A stretch of 64,000 bases of DNA from Collimonas fungivorans (GTDB taxonomy: Bacteria > Pseudomonadota > Gammaproteobacteria > Burkholderiales > Burkholderiaceae_D), in the NCBI RefSeq assembly GCF_001584145.1, contig NZ_CP013232.1, forward strand, positions 1,178,001 through 1,242,000. Direction: 5' to 3'. Made by a program: the position numbers and the translations under genes. The notes under the pieces were generated by a model, which worked only from the letters and a program-made list of their open reading frames with translations, was not told the origin of the DNA and did not search any database. Of the stretch, positions 46,268-56,120 are shown piece after piece. Numbering within the stretch: the stretch's first letter is position 1; every line of letters starts with the position of its first letter.

Positions 46268-46338
46268 AAAAGCGTATGCCGATCGCGTGTCATGCATGTT
46301 CCAGTTTTTCCCTGGTGTTTATTTAGACGGAATGGAAG

Positions 46339-46881
46339 ATGCCGGACACGAATTCCTTGCTGCTTGTACCGTTTCTGATATTTTGCAGCGCGATATTTTT
46401 GTACGATTGCTTGTTTCGCCGCGTACCCAACAGCGTATTGCTGATTGCAGCGGGGTTGCAATTGGCTTGTTTCATGCTGTTGGGAAAAGGGTTAAACGAG
46501 ATACGCTGGCTGAGTGCTCTTTCCGGTTTTGCCATTGGCTTGGCTTTTTTCGTGCCGCTGTATGCGGCACGCGCGATGGCGGCAGGCGACGTTAAGTTTT
46601 TTGCGGTGCTAGGTTTACTGCTTGGGCCCGGTGTATTGCTGCTGGTTTTCCTGATAGCTTCGCTGATCGCCGCTGTTCATGCGCTGCTGGTTTACGCGTC
46701 GCGGCTGGGAATCATACCGGGTTTGCAACTGGCGGCAATGCGGGTGACGCGCTGGTCTTTGTATCGGCGGATGCTGGAGAAACGTGGTACCCGTGCCGGC
46801 ATTCCTTATGCGGCATATCTGGCTTTGGCTGGAGCATGGATGGGAATGCATGGCGCCGGCCTGGCACCAGGTTTTGTTTGA
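46339..46881 (+). CDS. tadV: Prepilin peptidase TadV/CpaA (A24 family)
   Basis: A 180-aa membrane aspartic protease that cleaves Flp and TadE/G-type pseudopilins. The two catalytic aspartates are visible: in IFLYDCLFRRVPN and in the GD-x-K motif AAGDVKFFAVLG. About five or six membrane helices. It is the minimal CpaA form without the N-methylation domain. It lies 71 bp after flp. Confidence 0.92.
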   Translation: MPDTNSLLLVPFLIFCSAIFLYDCLFRRVPNSVLLIAAGLQLACFMLLGKGLNEIRWLSALSGFAIGLAFFVPLYAARAMAAGDVKFFAVLGLLLGPGVLLLVFLIASLIAAVHALLVYASRLGIIPGLQLAAMRVTRWSLYRRMLEKRGTRAGIPYAAYLALAGAWMGMHGAGLAPGFV

Positions 46882-46975
46882 ATTCGTATTTGCTTCATGC
46901 ATGTCAGCGCGCATGTCGGTGTAATACGCGCCGGTAATACACTGATCATATCGGTGGTAAAGATCGGGAGCAGGG

Positions 46976-47449
46976 ATGTATAACAAATATAAATATCCGA
47001 CTCATCCCGTCAAGGGAGCGAGAGTCAGAAGCAGAGCCCAACGCGGTGTTGCAGCGATAGAATTTGCATTGGTTTTCCCGGTATTTTTCTTGCTGCTATA
47101 CGGAATTATTACTTATGTCTTGATTTTCCTCGCCCAGCAATCGCTGGCGCTTGCGGCAGAAGAAGGCGCACGTAGTGCATTACGTTACACGCCCGTCCAG
47201 GCGCAGCGCGGCCCGAATGGCTGCGCTACCGCCAAGCAGCTGGTTAACTGGCTGGGTAACAACGCCACTTGCGTTTCGACCGGACCGGTCACTTGTGCCC
47301 TACCCCTAAATACCACCGCACAGTGCATCACAGTTCACGTTATATACCCATATCGTGCTCAGCCATTGGTACCGCTGCTGCTGGGACCATTAATGAACGT
47401 TATGGTGCCCACCACGATAGGGAGTTCGGCTACGGTACAAATTGATTGA
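46976..47449 (+). CDS. tadE: TadE-like pseudopilin
   Basis: A 157-aa protein with a basic leader and the TadE motif RGVAAIEFALVFPVFFLLLY, where processing is expected before or near AAIEFA, and a C-terminal domain with four cysteines (CATAK, CVSTGPVTC, CITVHV). It functions as a minor pilin/assembly factor. No second adjacent TadF-like gene is seen; TadG is at 56121. Confidence 0.9.
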   Translation: MYNKYKYPTHPVKGARVRSRAQRGVAAIEFALVFPVFFLLLYGIITYVLIFLAQQSLALAAEEGARSALRYTPVQAQRGPNGCATAKQLVNWLGNNATCVSTGPVTCALPLNTTAQCITVHVIYPYRAQPLVPLLLGPLMNVMVPTTIGSSATVQID

Positions 47450-47622
47450 AAAGGTTTTGTATTGAGCTGGAAATGGTGTGCTTGTTGCGCTTGTCCCGAT
47501 TTTACGGGTGATGCCGGGTAATACTTTGGCGCCCCGAAGATTTGACGTCCTTGCTGTTTGGTCTTTGACATGGAAACCACTTTGAACATTCTTCCGGTTC
47601 GGATAGGCATCGAGTACACGCT

Positions 47623-48630
47623 ATGAACAATCTGACAAAAATTGTTGCGGCAATACTGGTAGCAGCGGCTCTCGGCCTGGCATTTGTAGCCTGGTGGCTG
47701 GGTAGTCGTCCCCCACCGACGATTTCGGCCGCGCCAGTCGCAATAGCCAAGGCTTCCAAGCAGTATGAGGTTTTGGTGGCAGCACGTGCACTGGCTGCGG
47801 GCAAGGCGATCGGCACCGACGACATCAGCCTGGTGACCTTACCGATCAATCCCGCCGGCGCATATAGCCAGGCCAGTTCGGTAGTTGGGAAAATTCCCTT
47901 GATTGATATAGGTGCGGGTACTCCGATTACCGAAAGCGGTTTGGCGAGCGGCCTCGCAGTGAAATTGGCGGATGGTGAACGGGCGGTTGCAATTCCTGTG
48001 GATGAAATTGTGGGAGCTGGAAATCGTGTCCAGGCGGGCGACTATGTGGACGTGTTTTTCACACTCAAGCAAGGCCAGGAGATAGAAAAAACGCAGTCGC
48101 GTTTGCTCATGTCGCGTTTGCAGGTTCTATCATATGGCGCCGCGGTGATCGGCACTGCTACCGGTGGCGGCAGCGCAGGAGAAATGCCGAATCAGCAGAC
48201 TTCGCAATCGAGTCAGCAAGCGCAATCGGCGCCGCAAGCCCAGGTCGCTCGCACGGCGGTGCTGGCGACACCGGTTGCTGATGTCAATCGGCTACTGCTG
48301 GCAACCCAGAACGGCAAGTTGACGCTGGCGTTGCGCAATCCTAGCGATGCAGCAATGCCAGATCAGGCGCTGTTCCCGCCGCCGGCAGCCATACTCATCG
48401 GGAAAAAGGACCTGACACGCGATCAGCAGCAAGCTATGAAGCAACCCGATAACCAGGCCTTTGCCGGAATGGAGATGAGTGGATTGGCGGGTGACTCGAA
48501 GTCAGCGTTGAGCCGTAAGTCTTTCAATAACGCTGCTGTGCCATCGGCTGCGCCGCGCGCGCGCGGCGCCAATACTTCCGGGACAGTAGAGGTGATTCGA
48601 GGAACGCAACGAGAGTCGGTGGCTTTCTGA
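47623..48630 (+). CDS. rcpC: Flp pilus assembly protein CpaB/RcpC
   Basis: A 335-aa periplasmic protein with one N-terminal membrane anchor (IVAAILVAAALGLAFVAWWL), an SAF domain (YEVLVAARALAAGKAIGTDD) and the RcpC/CpaB domain (RAVAIPVDEIVGAGNRVQAG then DYVDVFF). It helps the secretin channel. A Gln/Ser-rich insert and a Ser/Ala/Arg-rich tail are variable parts. It starts 57 bp before the end of the intergenic gap preceding rcpA and is in the tad order. Confidence 0.92.
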   Translation: MNNLTKIVAAILVAAALGLAFVAWWLGSRPPPTISAAPVAIAKASKQYEVLVAARALAAGKAIGTDDISLVTLPINPAGAYSQASSVVGKIPLIDIGAGTPITESGLASGLAVKLADGERAVAIPVDEIVGAGNRVQAGDYVDVFFTLKQGQEIEKTQSRLLMSRLQVLSYGAAVIGTATGGGSAGEMPNQQTSQSSQQAQSAPQAQVARTAVLATPVADVNRLLLATQNGKLTLALRNPSDAAMPDQALFPPPAAILIGKKDLTRDQQQAMKQPDNQAFAGMEMSGLAGDSKSALSRKSFNNAAVPSAAPRARGANTSGTVEVIRGTQRESVAF

Positions 48631-48686
48631 CGCCAGGATGTTTTTCAATGACGGGTTTATATCAATAACAGGATTGACCGCAACTC

Positions 48687-50003
48687 ATGAAAATTCACGA
48701 CCTAATTCTGCCATTGCTATTGAGTGGAAGCGCAATTCCGGTATTTTCACTGGCCGCCACTGCAGACATCACACTCGGTATGCGTGAACAGCAAAGCCTG
48801 CCGGTTGCCGGCACGCTAGAACGTATCGCCGTGGCCGATCCGGAAGTGGCTGATGTGCTGATGGTGCGTGGTTCCGGCGGCAAGAGTGGCAGTGTGATCC
48901 TGGTAGGAAAAAAAGCCGGTTTCACTACCGTGACTGCCTGGGCCAGAGGAATGCCTGCCAACACCTGGAGAGTGACGGTGCAGGGCGACTTGCAGGCAGC
49001 GATAGCAGGACAGGGAGGAGCTCAAGTACAGGTTCGTGGTGCTGCAAGTGTCATCAGCGGACAGGCGCCATCGTTATTGGACCACACAAAAAGCAGTGCC
49101 GCTGCAGCCGACGCAGCAGGCAAAGGAAAAGTGCTCGACATTTCGACCATCGATAGCGGCAACGTAGTACAGATCGATGTCAAGATTGTCGAATTCAGTA
49201 AAACGGTATTGAAAGAAATAGGCTTTGATTTCGGGGCGGCCCTGAATCGTGGCAATTTCAGTTTTAATCTGGGCAGTAATCTTGCGTCCAACGGAGGTTT
49301 GTCGACTGTATCGTCAGCTGTCGGTTTACTGACCAAATTCAGTCGCGGCAGTTACAGTTTGAGCAGCAATTTACGCCTGATTGAAGGCAATGGCTTGGCG
49401 CGTGTATTGGCAGAGCCGTCCCTGACGGCACTTTCCGGGCAGAGCGCGAGTTTCCTCGCTGGGGGAGAGCTGCCTATTCCCCAGTCAGGGGGTCTAGGAA
49501 CCACTACTATTGTCTACAAACCTTTCGGCATCGGTTTGACAGTGTCGCCGACAATCCTGGCCAAAGGAAGAATTGCCTTGAAAGTTGCGCCGGAGGCCAG
49601 CGACATCGACTACGCAAATGCCATCAATCTCGGTGGCACTGGCACCTCGCCGATCCCGGCGATTACTACCCGCCGTGCCGATACCACGGTCGAGCTGGGT
49701 GACGGAGAGAGCTTCATCATTGGCGGCCTGGTCTCCCGCACTACCAAATCCAACGTTAATAAAGTGCCATTGCTCGGTGACTTGCCAATTATCGGCAGCT
49801 TCTTTCGTAATCTCAGTTATACCCAGGACGACAAGGAATTGGTGATTATCGTCACGCCACATGTAGTCCAGCCTATCGCAAAAAATGTGCCATTGCCTTT
49901 ACCAGGCGAGAACCAGGAGCGTCGTAATACTGCCGGTACCGCTTGGGGAAGTTATTTGCTCGGAGGAGCAAGCAGGGACGAGTTGCCGGGATTTTCGAAA
50001 TAA
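48687..50003 (+). CDS. rcpA: Tad secretin CpaC/RcpA
   Basis: A 438-aa type II/III secretion-type secretin forming the outer-membrane pore for Flp pili. It has an N-terminal signal, a BON-like/N0 region (LPVAGTLERIAVADPEVADV, VGKKAGFTTVTAW) and a secretin C-domain with VLAEPSLTALSGQSASFLAG and the late motif VPLLGDLPIIGSFF. Full length, 56 bp after rcpC. Confidence 0.94.
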   Translation: MKIHDLILPLLLSGSAIPVFSLAATADITLGMREQQSLPVAGTLERIAVADPEVADVLMVRGSGGKSGSVILVGKKAGFTTVTAWARGMPANTWRVTVQGDLQAAIAGQGGAQVQVRGAASVISGQAPSLLDHTKSSAAAADAAGKGKVLDISTIDSGNVVQIDVKIVEFSKTVLKEIGFDFGAALNRGNFSFNLGSNLASNGGLSTVSSAVGLLTKFSRGSYSLSSNLRLIEGNGLARVLAEPSLTALSGQSASFLAGGELPIPQSGGLGTTTIVYKPFGIGLTVSPTILAKGRIALKVAPEASDIDYANAINLGGTGTSPIPAITTRRADTTVELGDGESFIIGGLVSRTTKSNVNKVPLLGDLPIIGSFFRNLSYTQDDKELVIIVTPHVVQPIAKNVPLPLPGENQERRNTAGTAWGSYLLGGASRDELPGFSK

Positions 50004-50023
50004 GCGACAAATTTTTGGAACAA

Positions 50024-51328
50024 ATGATGAACGCTCGCAACAAGGCATTGAATGAACTGACGGCACTCAGCCGTTTCGTCTTCTGCTCGCGTAATAGCAC
50101 GCAAGCAGAATGGCTGGGTGCTGCCCTTGGCAAATGGGGCACGCTGTTGCAGGAAAAAGCCGATGTAGCGGATTTGCTGTCACGCATAGTGGAGCTCAAT
50201 CCTTTGTTGGTGCTGCTGGATTTTTCCGGTATAGAGCAAGTAAGCGATCAATCTGGCGTCCTGTCACTTGATTCTTTAGGCACCACCGCGCATGCAACGG
50301 AATTGGCGCGCTCTTTGAGTAAGATATTGCCGAATTTACCTTTGGTAGCGGTCGGTTCGATGGCGTTTCCCGAGGGGACGATTGCGGCATTGCGCGCCGG
50401 GGTCAGCGATTTCATCGATGTCAGCGCTTCCGAAGACGAAGCGCGCGACGTGGTGCAACGGGTGCTGGCAAAGGCCGCGGCACGGGCTCCGACGCAGGTC
50501 AAGCGCGGTCAGTTGGTTACTTTGCTCGGAGTGCGTTCGGGTATCGGCACAAGTACGCTGGCAGCGCATCTGGCGGACATGATCCAGCAACGCAATACCA
50601 GCCACGGCGGCAAGCGCAACGCCACTGACAGCCGAGTGGCGTTACTCGATCTCGGCCTTCCTGCCGGCGATGGCAAGCTGTACCTGAGCGCCAACGGCAA
50701 TTTCGATTTCGCCGAAGCCGTGCGCAACCTGCGCCGTTTTGACGAAACCCTGGTACATACGGCGCTGCCGTGCAGTCCCGGCGGCGTTACCGTGATTTCC
50801 CTGCCGCACAGCCTGAGCGAGATGCGCACGGTGTCGCACCACGATGCGCTGGCTTTGCTCGATCGCCTGCGCTTGTACTTTGACGTGCTGATCGCCGATC
50901 TCGGCGGTTTTACCAATCATGAATTCATCGCCAACCTGACCGGCGCTGCCGACCAGGTATGGCTGGTGACTGACCAGAGCGTCGGCGCCCTGGTCTCCCT
51001 GGCGGGCACCTTGCAGGAACTGAATGGCCGTCATCCCGACGATGGCAAGCGCCATCTGGTGGTGAACCGTTACGACGACCGCTTCGGCATGGCGGCAAGC
51101 CAGATTGCCGAGCGTTTCAAATTGCCCTTGCTGGCGACTTTGCCCGAACGGACGCTGAAACTGACCTCAAGCGCCAATCGCGGCAAGCTGTTGCATGAAG
51201 TTGCCCCGCACGATACTTATGTCCGGGCTGTGGAAGCTTTGATCGACGGCTTGCTCAGCCATGGCGAGACGGTGTCGCATAAACACGGCGTGGGGCGCTG
51301 GTTACCGAAAATTCTATTGCGAAAGTAA
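50024..51328 (+). CDS. tadZ: TadZ/CpaE-like pilus localisation ATPase
   Basis: A 434-aa protein with an N-terminal receiver-like domain (about residues 15-140) and a C-terminal MinD/ParA-like domain. The deviant Walker A is LLGVRSGIGTSTLAAHLADM, where the usual catalytic Lys of GKS/T is Thr; this is common in CpaE/TadZ proteins, which localise the pilus machine. Later motifs are VALLDLGLPAGDGKLYL and VLIADLGGF. Start is ATG 50024 or 50027; the longer frame to 49943 overlaps rcpA and was trimmed. Confidence 0.88.
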   Translation: MMNARNKALNELTALSRFVFCSRNSTQAEWLGAALGKWGTLLQEKADVADLLSRIVELNPLLVLLDFSGIEQVSDQSGVLSLDSLGTTAHATELARSLSKILPNLPLVAVGSMAFPEGTIAALRAGVSDFIDVSASEDEARDVVQRVLAKAAARAPTQVKRGQLVTLLGVRSGIGTSTLAAHLADMIQQRNTSHGGKRNATDSRVALLDLGLPAGDGKLYLSANGNFDFAEAVRNLRRFDETLVHTALPCSPGGVTVISLPHSLSEMRTVSHHDALALLDRLRLYFDVLIADLGGFTNHEFIANLTGAADQVWLVTDQSVGALVSLAGTLQELNGRHPDDGKRHLVVNRYDDRFGMAASQIAERFKLPLLATLPERTLKLTSSANRGKLLHEVAPHDTYVRAVEALIDGLLSHGETVSHKHGVGRWLPKILLRK

Positions 51329-51436
51329 GTAAGCCGATTCAAGCGTAATGCAAATGCAATTCGCGCCGCTATCTCAGAACCTGTTCAAAAAAGCAGGAAG
51401 GAAAGCGGCCCCTGATGAAAGACGGGAGAAACGAAC

Positions 51437-52795
51437 GTGAGTAACCAGATTGAATTTGCCGACGACGATCAAGCGTTTACGAACACCCAGGAATTCCAGG
51501 ATATCAAGACGGCGGCCTACGATCATCTGCTGACGCGGATTGAAGAACTGGGAGCGGAGTTCGGCCGCTGGTCGCGCAGCGCGATCCAGCAATTCGTCAA
51601 TCTGGACGTCGACGGTTTTGTCCGCCTGCAGCGCATCCCTTTGAATGAAGCAGAAGTGCGGCAGATTGCCGATGCATTGACCAAGGAACTGGCGGGCCTG
51701 GGGCCGCTGGAAGATCTGCTGGCCGACATGACGGTCGAAGATATCCTGATCAACGGCTATAACGACGTGTTTGTTTCGCGCCATGGCATATTGCAGCGCG
51801 AAACACTGCGCTTTACCGACAATGCCCATCTGCTGCGCATCGTCAGGCGTATCCTGGCGCCGCTGGGACGCCGGCTGGATGAATCGAATCCAATGGTCGA
51901 TGCGCGCTTGCCGGACGGCGGCCGGCTCAACGTGGTGATCGAACCGCTGTCGGTAGACGGACCGATGGTGTCGATCCGGAAATTCCGCAAGGAGCCGCTG
52001 AAGCCTACCGACCTGCTCAATCTCGGCACCATGAATGAGGAGATCTATTCGCTGCTGGATAACGCGGTCAAGGCCCGTTGCAATATCCTGGTCTCGGGCG
52101 GCACCAGTTCCGGTAAAACTTCCTTGTTGAATGCGCTGGCATTTTTCATCCCGGAGAATGAACGTGTAGTGACAGTGGAAGACACCGCCGAACTGTCGCT
52201 CAACCATCCGCACGTGGTGCGCCTGGAATCGCGCCTGGGCGGCTTCGAAGGCAGCGGCGCAGTCAGTATCCGCGACCTGATCCGCAACAGCCTGCGGATG
52301 CGGCCGGACCGGATTATTGTCGGCGAGGTGCGCGGCGCCGAAGTACTGGAAATGCTGCAAGCCATGAATACCGGCCATGACGGCTCGATGGGCACGATCC
52401 ACGCCAATACGCCGCGCGAATGTTTGTACCGGATTGAAATGCTGGCTGGGTTTGCCGGTTTCCAGGGCAGCGAAAGCAGCCTCAGGCGGCAGATCGCCGG
52501 CGCCCTCGATTTCATCGTGCAGATCGGCCGGCTTTCCAATGGTCGCCGCCGCATCGTCTCGATTACCGAAGTCACCGGCATGGGCGACAACATCATCACC
52601 CTGCAGGAACTGTATCGGCATGAAAGTTTTATCGGGCCAGATGGCGAAGAAGCCGATCGCTGGATATCGCTGGGCATCTTCCCACATGCACCCAAACTGC
52701 AACGCCAACGCCAACTGGGGCAGCAAAGCACCGGCAGTCCGAATACCGGTGGCCCTGGCCATAGCGCAACGGGTAGCCAACAGGGAAAACGCTAA
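51437..52795 (+). CDS. tadA: Tad secretion ATPase TadA/CpaF
   Basis: A 452-aa type II/IV secretion ATPase powering Flp pilus assembly. Walker A is ILVSGGTSSGKTSLLNALAF, the Asp box is VVTVEDTAELSL, and Walker B/His box read DRIIVGEVRGAEVLEML and GSMGTIHANTP. A GTG at 51437 starts the protein; GGGAGAAAC lies just upstream. A 108-bp gap separates it from tadZ. Confidence 0.95.
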   Translation: MSNQIEFADDDQAFTNTQEFQDIKTAAYDHLLTRIEELGAEFGRWSRSAIQQFVNLDVDGFVRLQRIPLNEAEVRQIADALTKELAGLGPLEDLLADMTVEDILINGYNDVFVSRHGILQRETLRFTDNAHLLRIVRRILAPLGRRLDESNPMVDARLPDGGRLNVVIEPLSVDGPMVSIRKFRKEPLKPTDLLNLGTMNEEIYSLLDNAVKARCNILVSGGTSSGKTSLLNALAFFIPENERVVTVEDTAELSLNHPHVVRLESRLGGFEGSGAVSIRDLIRNSLRMRPDRIIVGEVRGAEVLEMLQAMNTGHDGSMGTIHANTPRECLYRIEMLAGFAGFQGSESSLRRQIAGALDFIVQIGRLSNGRRRIVSITEVTGMGDNIITLQELYRHESFIGPDGEEADRWISLGIFPHAPKLQRQRQLGQQSTGSPNTGGPGHSATGSQQGKR

Positions 52796-52797
52796 TC

Positions 52798-53727
52798 ATG
52801 CCTATCGCTCTTTGGCTGCTTGCGGTTGCACTGCTGTTGACTGGAACCGGCCTATGGCTGTGGCAGCGCGCACAGCAGCGTTCGCAGCAGGATGTCAGTG
52901 CTGCATTCGTGAATCGGCAGATTGAGGGGATGCAAGCAACGCAGATGCAGCCCCAGGATGGGGGCGAACGGCCACCGCAACTGCAGTTGCAGATAGAAGC
53001 TTTACGCCATTTTTTCTTGCGCGCAGGGATCGAACATCCCAGCAGCAGGCTGTATGTCCAACTCCTGGTGCCTGCCATCGGTTTACCTCTGCTGGCTCTG
53101 ATATTGGGCGGATGGCTGTCGGCGTTGGGAACGCTGATGTTATATGCCATGGTGCTGGTTTTTTATTTTTGGTTGAGAAGTTCGAAATTGCAACGCACCA
53201 TGGTGCGGCAACTACCGGGATTCCTGGATACCTTGGTACGCCTGGTCACTATCGGCAACAGCATAGGTGCAGCATTTCAAACTGGCATCGCCGGCGCCGA
53301 GGGGCCGTTGCGGGTAGTACTGGATCGGGCCAACCGGCAAGTGCAAGCCGGTGTCGATTTGGAACATGCCTTGCGCCACCAGGCAGGGATTTTTCGATTT
53401 AAGGAACTTGATCTGGTAGCCGCCGTAATCGGGGTTTCTTCACGCTTTGGCGGACGCTCCGATCTGGTCTTGGAACGCATGGCTGCATTCATGCGAGACC
53501 TGGAGCATGCACAAAATGAATTGGTCGCCTTGTCGGCGGAGATTCGATTGTCGGCCTGGATCATGGGTCTCTTGCCGGTCGCTATTGGCATGTTCCTGAT
53601 CATTTTTAACAACAATATGTTTGTCAATATGTGGCATGACCCGATTGGGAAAAAGATGTTGATTGGCGCACTCGTGCTCGAGTTGTTGGGCGGTTACGGT
53701 CTATTCCGACTGGCCAAGTCGGTCTGA
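52798..53727 (+). CDS. tadB: Tad inner-membrane protein TadB
   Basis: A 309-aa GspF/T2SSF-type platform protein. It has an N-terminal helix, a pair of helices near residues 80-120, the cytoplasmic T2SSF domain (RQLPGFLDTLVRLVTIGNSI) and C-terminal helices (LSAWIMGLLPVAIGMFLIIF). It starts 2 bp after tadA, before tadC, as expected for the locus. Confidence 0.92.
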   Translation: MPIALWLLAVALLLTGTGLWLWQRAQQRSQQDVSAAFVNRQIEGMQATQMQPQDGGERPPQLQLQIEALRHFFLRAGIEHPSSRLYVQLLVPAIGLPLLALILGGWLSALGTLMLYAMVLVFYFWLRSSKLQRTMVRQLPGFLDTLVRLVTIGNSIGAAFQTGIAGAEGPLRVVLDRANRQVQAGVDLEHALRHQAGIFRFKELDLVAAVIGVSSRFGGRSDLVLERMAAFMRDLEHAQNELVALSAEIRLSAWIMGLLPVAIGMFLIIFNNNMFVNMWHDPIGKKMLIGALVLELLGGYGLFRLAKSV

Positions 53728-53768
53728 TGGCACGGTGGATGCTGAGTATTAGATGAGGCGGAAATAGG

Positions 53769-54719
53769 GTGAATACAACACAACATACGCTGATTATCCT
53801 GGCGATCCTGCTGATGGCTGCGGCCTTGTTGCTGGTGGGGGCGGCGTTGCTGGCAAGAGCGTGGAGGCTTAAGCGTAATCTGGCCACGGTTGAGCAAAAG
53901 ATTGCGGCGCACGACAGGCCCTCGGCTGCGCCCGATATACAGACGCCGGGCTGGCGCGATCGTCTGATGGCGCTTAGTGCAAATTGGATTGATACGCCAG
54001 TGGGGCGTCAGTTTGTAGCGGAAGAAGACAGGCATTTGCTGGATCAATGCGGCGTCAATGATTTGCGCGGAAAATCGCTGTTTTTCGTGGCTCGAATAGT
54101 GCTGGCGATCGGTTTTTCCGTGTTGGGCCTATTGTTGTTTGCGCGCGAAGGATGGTTATCGGTGCTGTTGATTCTATTCTTTGGCATTGCACTGGGATAT
54201 ATGTTGCCGAAATGGGTAATGCAGCGAGTTGCAATCAAGCGCCAGCGTTCGGCTGCGGAAGAGTTGCCGTTGTTGATAGATTTGCTGCGCTTGTTGCAGG
54301 GCGTAGGTTTATCGGTTGACCAGAGCCTGCATGTCATTGAAAACGAATTCAGCAATGTGCTTAAGGTATTGGGAGAGGAGCTGGCGATCGCCGGCCGCCA
54401 ATACAGCACAGGGCGAAGCAGGGAGCAATCGATGCGGCGCTTTTCGACGGTGTTCGACAATGAGGATTTGCACGCGGTATCGCGCTTGCTGGTGCAGGTA
54501 GAGCATCACGGTGGCGCAGTGCAGGAACCGCTCAAGCAGTTCAGCGAACGGATCCGTGAGCAACGCAAGCTGGATATGAAGGAGAGGGTGGGGAAACTGA
54601 CGGTGAAGATGACCGGCGTCATGGTGCTGACCCTGCTGCCTGGGTTGCTGGTTATTACCGGCGGCATGGGCTTTCTGGCAGTGATCCGGGCACTCTCGAA
54701 AATGGGAGCAAATATATGA
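53769..54719 (+). CDS. tadC: Tad inner-membrane protein TadC
   Basis: A 316-aa second T2SSF-domain protein. Topology is similar to TadB: helices near residues 10-30 and 105-145, a cytoplasmic helical bundle (ELPLLIDLLRLLQGVGLSVD), and C-terminal helices. Starts with GTG and ends overlapping tadD by 4 bp (ATGA, 54716-54719). Confidence 0.92.
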   Translation: MNTTQHTLIILAILLMAAALLLVGAALLARAWRLKRNLATVEQKIAAHDRPSAAPDIQTPGWRDRLMALSANWIDTPVGRQFVAEEDRHLLDQCGVNDLRGKSLFFVARIVLAIGFSVLGLLLFAREGWLSVLLILFFGIALGYMLPKWVMQRVAIKRQRSAAEELPLLIDLLRLLQGVGLSVDQSLHVIENEFSNVLKVLGEELAIAGRQYSTGRSREQSMRRFSTVFDNEDLHAVSRLLVQVEHHGGAVQEPLKQFSERIREQRKLDMKERVGKLTVKMTGVMVLTLLPGLLVITGGMGFLAVIRALSKMGANI

Positions 54720-55630
54720 AATCTTTCCTGATACAGGAAAACACACAAGGCGGAGCCAGGCAACAGGCTCTGCCCACCCGTTTTTTTCCATTCTCCATCG
54801 TACTGGTTTCAGCGCTGCTGGCCGGCTGCTCCACCAATTCTGCAAAGGTGTATGCGCAGCAGAACGAAGCTGCACAATTGCGCCAGGAAGCCGGCGAAAA
54901 AGCGCCGACTCCGGACAACAAAGGTATGTATCTCGGTTTGATCCGGCAAATGCAGGAGCAGGGCATGTATTTCGCATCACTGGCGCATATCGATGCCTAC
55001 GAACAGCAAAATGGCAGCACCCCGGAAGTCCAGCGTCTGCGTGCTGACGCTTTGCGCGAAACCCGGCAGGGTGCTGCGGCAGATGCGGCTTACCGCAAAT
55101 TGCTGAGCTCTTCCGAAGCGAGCGCTGCCTGGCATGGCCTGGGCCTGCTGACGGCGCAAAACGGCGACTATAAGGCTGCCGTTACTTCGTTGCGGGAAGC
55201 GGTAAAGCGTGAGCCGACCAATCCCGTGATGTTGAGCGATCTGGGCTATGCGATGCTGCGTAGCGGCGATATAGCCGCCGCCAGAATGCCGCTAGCGCAG
55301 GCCGCCGAATTGGCTCCGGACAATCGGAAGATGATAGGCAATCTGGCGCTTCTGTTATTGGTTTCAGGTGAAGCTGAGAAGGCGCGCGCAGTCATGGACA
55401 AGGGTAGCTTGTCTGTGGACAGTCGCGCCACTGTATATCGCTTGGCCGCAGAAATCGGTCAGCAGCAGCCGGTGGTGGTCGCGGTTCAGGAACATGCTGG
55501 CGGTGCAAAAAAAATCGGCAGCGAATCCGCTGTTAATGCCAGTAAAAACGCCGGTAAAAATGCAAATCCGGCATCACCGCCTGCGACGCCATTCCAGTCT
55601 ATGCTGGATCGGTTTGGCAACGGCAGCTGA
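54716..55630 (+). CDS. tadD: TadD-like TPR lipoprotein
   Basis: A 304-aa lipoprotein with signal IVLVSALLAGC, followed by TPR-like helical repeats (for example AAWHGLGLLTAQNGDYKAAV and PVMLSDLGYAMLRSGDIAAA). TadD is a pilotin-like factor required for secretin assembly. The C-terminal 60 residues are Ala/Lys/Pro-rich and disordered. Coupled to tadC by ATGA overlap. Confidence 0.9.
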   Translation: MKSFLIQENTQGGARQQALPTRFFPFSIVLVSALLAGCSTNSAKVYAQQNEAAQLRQEAGEKAPTPDNKGMYLGLIRQMQEQGMYFASLAHIDAYEQQNGSTPEVQRLRADALRETRQGAAADAAYRKLLSSSEASAAWHGLGLLTAQNGDYKAAVTSLREAVKREPTNPVMLSDLGYAMLRSGDIAAARMPLAQAAELAPDNRKMIGNLALLLLVSGEAEKARAVMDKGSLSVDSRATVYRLAAEIGQQQPVVVAVQEHAGGAKKIGSESAVNASKNAGKNANPASPPATPFQSMLDRFGNGS

Positions 55631-55667
55631 ACGCCATGCAATCTAATTTTTGCTCAAGGGGTCGATA

Positions 55668-56114
55668 ATGAAAGCGCAAGGAATCCTCGGTCAATACGTT
55701 CTGTTTATCGGCTCCGCGTTACTGGCGACAGCCGGGATTCCTGAAGCGTTTGCACAGACCAATTCTCCGCTTACCGGAAAGCTGTTGCAGGGGCCTGTGG
55801 CGGCCACGGCAAACCCGCCGACGCCGGCCGCTCAACCTGCGGCCGTCAGTGCATCCGCCACCTCCCCCGCAGCCGCTGCCGCGCCTGTGCAGACAGCAGA
55901 GCCCGCAGCGCCGGCGGCGCGGGAAACAAGAGTACGCGTCGGTGACGTCACGCACATCTTATTGCAGGCGCAAGCCGATGGTCGTGTCGCCGGTCCTCGC
56001 TTGCCGATGCTGGGGGCGACAGCCGACGCCAGTTGGCAACGTTACCTGGATAGCTTCAGGCATCCATTGCCGGAATTTTATGAAATCAAAGTAACAAAGA
56101 GTCCCTCAAACTGA
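55668..56114 (+). CDS. DUF3613 family protein in tad locus
   Basis: A 148-aa exported protein: signal peptide ending near EAFAQ, a Pro/Ala-rich linker (about residues 45-90) and a conserved C-terminal block GDVTHILLQAQADGRVAG, LPMLGATADASWQRYLDSF, HPLPEF, which is the DUF3613 pattern. It occurs between tadD and tadG in betaproteobacterial tad loci. Function unknown. AAGGGG lies about 10 nt before the ATG at 55668. Confidence 0.82.
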   Translation: MKAQGILGQYVLFIGSALLATAGIPEAFAQTNSPLTGKLLQGPVAATANPPTPAAQPAAVSASATSPAAAAAPVQTAEPAAPAARETRVRVGDVTHILLQAQADGRVAGPRLPMLGATADASWQRYLDSFRHPLPEFYEIKVTKSPSN

Positions 56115-56120
56115 ACATTT